From a virus, in the IMG/VR virus record IMGVR_UViG_3300008267_000487, positions 1 through 34,253 of that record: a stretch of DNA of 34,253 nt. One strand, given 5' to 3'. Under the pieces are notes generated by a model. It was not told the DNA's origin, made no database searches, and saw only the letters and a program-made list of their open reading frames with translations. Within the stretch, counting starts at the first letter, position 1; every line of letters begins with the position of its first letter. Made by a program: the position numbers and the translations under genes. Below, one piece after another: positions 31,208 through 34,253 of this stretch.

Positions 31208-31448
31208 ATTTATCTTTCCATACTCCATCAGCAATTACACCACAATCTGGGATATTATCAGAATTAAACTTTTCTACAGAATAACACTGTGTTAATTTCA
31301 TACCAGATCTAATTTTATTTAGATTGTCACACTCATCCACTGCATTTGTTTTCTTCTTAAAAACAAGAACACCCTTGCGGGGTTCTCCCGAAGGGTCTTT
31401 GATATTATCCATTACAAAGTTGTCTTTATCGGTTACTATTCCGTACAT
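31203..31448 (-). CDS. Small hypothetical protein
   Basis: 81 residues starting MYGIVTDKDNFVMDN. Soluble, with four Cys and a KKKTNAVDECDNLNK helix; no family recognised. The start codon overlaps the stop codon of the 41-residue membrane peptide upstream (TAATG), so translation is coupled. It is the last gene of the overlapping 3'-window cluster and the first with typical low-G+C codons. Confidence 0.65.
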   Translation of the reverse strand: MYGIVTDKDNFVMDNIKDPSGEPRKGVLVFKKKTNAVDECDNLNKIRSGMKLTQCYSVEKFNSDNIPDCGVIADGVWKDKL

Positions 31449-31573
31449 TATTTTTTACCATTCGTTTCTTCAAGAATCTTGAGTATATTTTCAAGCATGT
31501 CTACTATGTACCAAATACTACAAAAAACATAGAACATGAAAAAGATAAGAAACCATTCCATGGAATCGCTCAT
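31448..31573 (-). CDS. 41-residue membrane peptide
   Basis: A short frame MSDSMEWFLIFFMFYVF continuing to LEETNGKK. Residues 6-24 form one hydrophobic aromatic-rich transmembrane helix, followed by an amphipathic charged helix (MLENILKILEE). The ATG overlaps the upstream stop codon (ATGA) and its own stop overlaps the next start (TAATG), which strongly supports it as real despite its size. Possible roles include an antiholin, superinfection exclusion or membrane anchoring; none can be chosen. Confidence 0.75.
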   Translation of the reverse strand: MSDSMEWFLIFFMFYVFCSIWYIVDMLENILKILEETNGKK

Positions 31574-31869
31574 CCGATCTTCACACATCCTTTCTCTCTG
31601 ACAAGGTAGTTGAACATCTCTCTTCCTACTGCGCGAGTCATTGTTCGAAATTCACCTCTGCTCAAGGCGATCTGTGGAAACTTCACAATATAGTCATCAT
31701 CTCCATATCCTGGAATGATTGTGATTCCAACCATATTATCATCAACAACATCAGACCAACAGAAATGGACTTCATCAAGGGATGGCAGATGTCTCAGGAC
31801 GCATGACTTCTCCCAATTCAATTCCAACGGAGATGTATCTGGAACGTATGGATCGCCGTAGCGTTTCAT
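31570..31869 (-). CDS. Hypothetical protein
   Basis: 99 residues starting MKRYGDPYVPDTSPLELNW. Mixed alpha/beta in appearance, acidic in the middle (SDVVDDNMVG), ending VREKGCVKIG. Overlaps the PEP-CTERM gene upstream and the membrane peptide gene downstream by four bases each. Unrecognised. Base composition is visibly richer in G+C than the replication block. Confidence 0.65.
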   Translation of the reverse strand: MKRYGDPYVPDTSPLELNWEKSCVLRHLPSLDEVHFCWSDVVDDNMVGITIIPGYGDDDYIVKFPQIALSRGEFRTMTRAVGREMFNYLVREKGCVKIG

Positions 31870-32513
31870 CGCTTCCTCCGAACTCCAATCATACCAGCAA
31901 TTCCAATCAGCGCAAGTGCCGATGGTGCAGGAACGACAACATAATCAATATTGTCGATTGCGATCTGATTTGAAATACCCGTTCCATAGATCTTGATCTC
32001 TGTGATGTTGTTCAGAGGACCAGGGTAGACGCTAGAGATGCTGAGTTTCACTCGCTGTGCCGCAGCGAGTTGTGCTGTATAGGTAAACACTCCCTCTCCA
32101 TATCGGTATCCTTCAATCACCATCGTCATGGGATTCCATACTGCCGTGACCTCCAGGCTATTCAGTCTCCACAACTCGTTTCGGTTGATCCGATAGTTGT
32201 AGAATGAATTCGAACCCCATGTAGTGAAAATGGCACGATCACCAATGATCGCTTCGTCATATCCACCCAATCCTGCTCCACCGACAAGATCGTAATATGC
32301 CCACTTGTTATTAAAGATCGCATATGGACTACTTGATTGCACTGTATGTGAACTAGTGAAATTGAATCCTTCATATGTTCCTAGAGGTTCAGAAACGAAT
32401 CCAGTCGAGGGAGATGAATCTATAAATGTCGGAGCAGGAAGGTTCTCAAAGGTGCAGATCGCACCCTGTGCCGAAGTTGCGAGTAGAGTTGTTGCGATAA
32501 GTGTCTTAGTCAT
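31866..32513 (-). CDS. Secreted protein with PEP-CTERM sorting tail
   Basis: 215 residues with three parts. A signal peptide (MTKTLIATTLLATSAQGA) comes first. Next is a beta-rich extracellular domain (about 18-190; FENLPAP, GTYEGFNFTSS and IDNIDY near its end), like the jelly-roll-type domains of exported surface proteins. The C-terminal signal is VVPAPSALALIGIAGMIGVRRKR: a P-A-P variant of the PEP motif, a hydrophobic helix and an Arg/Lys-rich end, the known PEP-CTERM arrangement read by exosortase. I know of no reason for a phage to encode this except to place a protein on the host surface during infection. It overlaps its neighbours by 8 and 4 bases, so it is embedded in a phage operon. 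Confidence 0.8.
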   Translation of the reverse strand: MTKTLIATTLLATSAQGAICTFENLPAPTFIDSSPSTGFVSEPLGTYEGFNFTSSHTVQSSSPYAIFNNKWAYYDLVGGAGLGGYDEAIIGDRAIFTTWGSNSFYNYRINRNELWRLNSLEVTAVWNPMTMVIEGYRYGEGVFTYTAQLAAAQRVKLSISSVYPGPLNNITEIKIYGTGISNQIAIDNIDYVVVPAPSALALIGIAGMIGVRRKR

Positions 32514-32994
32514 TTCTGTTCTCCCTTAGTTGCCTATTCTCTTCCCGAAGTCGCTCAATGGTTTTAAGATTCTCATCTGAGTGTGCCTTCAGGAACTCAT
32601 TGAAGTCCGTTACCGATGGCGGAAACTTTGCCCACTTTCTTTCATCATTGAAATAGTTCCAACCACGGGAGATGGCATAGTCACCCGCTAGGAATCCTGT
32701 CAGGTGATGAAAGCCACAGACTTCCCATCTTGCTTCATCACGCTCTCTGCGTAGTGCATCAAAAGAACTTGTGAGTGTGGCATTGATATTTTCCTTTGCC
32801 TCGACTTCGTGTTTGATTGCGTCGATTCTTTCCTCAAGTTCACGGCACTTCTGCACCAACAGGTTGTTCTGATACCGTGCATTCTCAAGTAACTCTGTCA
32901 GTCGAAACCTTTCCGACATGGGAGAGTATGGATTCCTGCCACGGAGTCCGTCTAGGTTGTCTCCTGCGAGTAGATCGGGGTCTTCTTCAGGCAT
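32506..32994 (-). CDS. Coiled-coil protein
   Basis: 162 residues. Residues about 28-90 are a long charged heptad region (ELLENARYQNNLLVQKCREL, then ERIDAIKHEVEAKE) ending in FDALRRERDEARWEVC, and the C-terminus is a second coil (TIERLREENRQLRENRND). The middle (GFHHLTGFLAGDYAISRGW) is a short globular part. LxRERDEARxE is shared with the small gene directly upstream, suggesting related proteins. GGAGAA precedes the ATG. Overlaps both neighbours by eight bases. Function unknown. Confidence 0.65.
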   Translation of the reverse strand: MPEEDPDLLAGDNLDGLRGRNPYSPMSERFRLTELLENARYQNNLLVQKCRELEERIDAIKHEVEAKENINATLTSSFDALRRERDEARWEVCGFHHLTGFLAGDYAISRGWNYFNDERKWAKFPPSVTDFNEFLKAHSDENLKTIERLREENRQLRENRND

Positions 32995-33190
32995 CGGTGT
33001 TCTCCTTCAGGTACTCCCATCCACGCTTCTTGTATTCCTCGTCCACATCTTCAGAACGACAGGCTTGATCGATGATCCACGACATTGCCTCTCGCCGTGC
33101 CTCGTCGCGCTCACGGGTCAGTTCCGCACACTTTGCTACGAGAGATTCAACATGGTCGATGAGTTCTTGCTTTGTGGGTTTCTTACTCAT
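32987..33190 (-). CDS. Small coiled-coil protein
   Basis: 67 residues starting MSKKPTKQELIDHVESLVAK. One long charged helix holds ELTRERDEARREAMSW, matching the RERDEAR block of the following gene; a KKRGWEYLKE end parallels SRGWNYFNDE there. Thus it looks like a shortened paralogue of the 162-residue protein. Overlapping starts and stops of eight bases on both sides. Confidence 0.65.
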   Translation of the reverse strand: MSKKPTKQELIDHVESLVAKCAELTRERDEARREAMSWIIDQACRSEDVDEEYKKRGWEYLKENTDA

Positions 33191-33686
33191 ATTGATTTCC
33201 TACGTAAATGGGATTCACATCAACGATGTGTCGCCTGTAGTAATCATTCTCTCCCATCACAGGTTCGCCTTTCCAATCTTCTGCGACCATTGCAATCCCG
33301 TATTCCTTGAAGGTGATGTATTCAATGACGGTTTCGTAGTCAGGTGCGTATATCACTCTACCCACCCAATCGTATCCTACTGGAATTGCTCTTTCAACTC
33401 GTCTTTGGTGTCTCTTACTCCATTGCCGTGCCACCGTCTTTGGAGTGTAGCGAACGATCTTCGGATAAGTCATCATCGTATCATTCGGAGTGGAATAATA
33501 CAGGTCAGACATCGGTTCCATGGGTTCCATGACAAGCATCTCGCGCTTCTGAGGATCATACGGTTCTCGCTTGCCATTCCAAGGACCGCCGTGGTAGACC
33601 ACCATGTGTGGTTCTTCGGAAGAGTTCTTGTTGAGAATATCATTGATGACTTTATCATCTTTGTATGTGGCGGAATAGATGCTCAT
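33183..33686 (-). CDS. Hypothetical protein
   Basis: 167 residues starting MSIYSATYKDDK. Tyr- and Pro-rich with an HMVVYHGGPWNGKRE motif near residue 30 that resembles a small module I have seen in phage and actinobacterial hypothetical proteins (YxGGPxDG), plus a GYDWVGRVIY strand. No enzyme family assigned. Coupled to neighbours by overlaps of four and eight bases. Confidence 0.6.
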   Translation of the reverse strand: MSIYSATYKDDKVINDILNKNSSEEPHMVVYHGGPWNGKREPYDPQKREMLVMEPMEPMSDLYYSTPNDTMMTYPKIVRYTPKTVARQWSKRHQRRVERAIPVGYDWVGRVIYAPDYETVIEYITFKEYGIAMVAEDWKGEPVMGENDYYRRHIVDVNPIYVGNQYE

Positions 33687-33913
33687 TCCTTCTTCACCAT
33701 GTCGAAGAGTCTACGGGCAATGTACACCATGTCCGCAAAGTCATCGCCGTAGTTTGGATACTCATCTGTTCCCTCAACTCGTTTGTCCTCCGCTGCAAGT
33801 TCCTCTTCATGGAACTTGATCGTCTTCTCCATGTCTTGCAGAGACATGATGTGATCGGAGGAACCGCATGTGAGGTTTTTGAAGTAGTCTAGTGGATTTT
33901 CTTCGTTTGTCAT
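33683..33913 (-). CDS. Hypothetical acidic helical protein directly after tRNA-Leu
   Basis: 76 residues from the ATG at 33913 (MTNEENPLDYFKNL). The frame extends upstream but only through the tRNA-Leu gene, so the longer version is rejected. Acidic, helical (MEKTIKFHEEELAAEDKRVEG) with no known motif. There is no Shine-Dalgarno site: the ATG lies two bases beyond the tRNA discriminator base, so 3' processing of the tRNA would leave an almost leaderless message. Confidence 0.6.
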   Translation of the reverse strand: MTNEENPLDYFKNLTCGSSDHIMSLQDMEKTIKFHEEELAAEDKRVEGTDEYPNYGDDFADMVYIARRLFDMVKKE

Positions 33914-33915
33914 AA

Positions 33916-33998
33916 TGGGATTGGTGGGACTTGAACCCACAAGGTCTACTGACCGACAGATTTTAAGTCTGTTGCGTATGCCATTCCGCCACAATCCC
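33916..33998 (-). tRNA. tRNA-Leu(UAA)
   Basis: Acceptor stem GGGATTG/CAATCCC with discriminator A, a T arm containing GGTTCAAGTCC, an anticodon loop CTTAAAA between ACAGA and TCTGT giving anticodon TAA, and a long variable arm as expected for leucine. CCA is not encoded. It reads UUA, a codon favoured by the AT-rich genes in this window. Confidence 0.95.
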
Positions 33999-34001
33999 GA
34001 A

Positions 34002-34072
34002 CTACCCCGCCTAGATTTGAACTAGGAAAAAGAGATCCAAAGTCTCCTGTGATACCGTTTCACCACGGGGTA
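34002..34072 (-). tRNA. tRNA-Gln(UUG)
   Basis: Acceptor TACCCCG/CGGGGTA with discriminator G, D arm TGGTGAAACGGTATCA, anticodon loop CTTTGGA (anticodon TTG), and T arm CTAGTTCAAATCTAG. It reads CAA, which dominates Gln codons in the Gln-rich virion genes. It starts on the base after the methyltransferase stop codon; CCA is not encoded. Confidence 0.95.
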
Positions 34073-34253
34073 TTAAAACACATTACTTGCGAGTGCGTAC
34101 ATTGCGATACCACTCGCCGTTCCTACATTCAGACTCCTGACAGTTCCATATTGCTTAATATACAATCTGTGGTCACAGATGTCAAGGATTTCTGTTGGAA
34201 GACCGACTTGTTCTTGACCAAATGCTAGAACATAATGTGTATTTGTATTCCAT
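34073..34253 (-). CDS. SpoU/TrmH-family RNA 2'-O-methyltransferase, C-terminal part
   Basis: Partial, cut by the window edge; about 59 residues visible. VLAFGQEQVGLP is motif 1 (FGxExxGL), LDICDHRLYIKQYGTVRSLNVGTASGIAMY contains motifs 2 and 3 of the SPOUT/SpoU knot (IPxxGxxxSLNV). These bind S-adenosylmethionine and methylate a ribose 2'-OH in tRNA or rRNA. The gene ends exactly where tRNA-Gln begins and is followed by tRNA-Leu(UAA). Known family members modify tRNA (TrmH at G18, TrmL at the wobble base of tRNA-Leu), so modification of the adjacent phage tRNAs is an attractive inference. Ala/Val-ending C-terminus is short, without an extension. Confidence 0.85.
   Translation of the reverse strand, partial: WNTNTHYVLAFGQEQVGLPTEILDICDHRLYIKQYGTVRSLNVGTASGIAMYALASNVF

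Noticed and set aside
33072-33752. Plus-strand open frame of 226 codons
   Set aside because: It opposes four overlapping minus-strand genes with coupled starts and stops, and its translation is Cys/Ser/His-rich shadow sequence.
33916-34072. tRNA genes as a prophage attachment site
   Set aside because: No integrase or duplicated tRNA end is visible, and the replication genes are of a lytic T4-like type.
1-34253. Bacteroidota host suggested by promoter/start geometry and AT-rich leaders
   Set aside because: Many genes have strong AAGGAG-type Shine-Dalgarno sites and the promoters are TTGACA/TATAAT or T4-late type, not the Bacteroidota consensus.

Overview
The window is part of the genome of a tailed double-stranded DNA phage related to T4, most likely marine. 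The evidence is a minus-strand replication block with T4-type enzymes: UvsX recombinase, DnaB/gp41-type helicase, zinc-ribbon/TOPRIM primase, and the catalytic C-terminal half of a family B DNA polymerase. It also carries B12-dependent ribonucleotide reductase, ThyX, a RuvC-like nuclease, T4-type late promoters (TATAAATA) and phage tRNA genes. No bacterial housekeeping genes, rRNA, IS elements or CRISPR arrays were seen.

Layout. 41-3766 (minus): one putative internal head protein, a 41-residue membrane peptide and two paralogous fibre/adhesin-like virion proteins. 3797-19906 (plus): a long late block. Many of its proteins begin with a short leader of the form M-K-x-F-K-x-x-[LI]-x-E. This matches T4 capsid-targeting leaders, which the gp21 head protease removes after [LI]-x-E. 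The block includes a GH24 lysozyme with LysM, a ligase-like protein, and two large multi-module proteins. One of these has an HxGH nucleotidylyltransferase, a restriction-fold-like segment and an HNH domain; the other is a chain of Lys/Arg-rich modules. A small block at 9983-11080, with its own sigma70-like promoter and terminator, carries a RecB/Cas4-like nuclease and a DNA-binding-like protein. The late block ends with a putative holin and a one-protein spanin. 19889-20434 (minus) is a RuvC-like nuclease, divergent from a plus-strand pair at 20461-21478. 21520-23024 (minus) is a beta-helix tailspike-like protein whose reading frame appears broken near its start. 23113-31448 (minus) is nucleotide metabolism and replication. 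31448-34253 (minus) is a tightly overlapping cluster, most of it visibly richer in G+C. It includes a secreted protein with a PEP-CTERM sorting tail, tRNA-Leu(UAA), tRNA-Gln(UUG) and the end of a SpoU-type RNA methyltransferase.

How it fits together. The replication block makes DNA. Late promoters then drive head, fibre, internal-protein and lysis genes. The leader-tagged proteins are predicted to be packed in the prohead, trimmed by the head protease and possibly delivered with the DNA. Several late and two sigma70-like promoters sit so close to start codons that the transcripts should be leaderless, whereas neighbouring genes use strong Shine-Dalgarno sites.

Host. The PEP-CTERM tail implies an exosortase-bearing host. 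Together with a dockerin-like loop followed by ADLSLLL in the tailspike, it suggests Planctomycetota or a similar group. This is inference only. All functions are read from sequence motifs without database searches.
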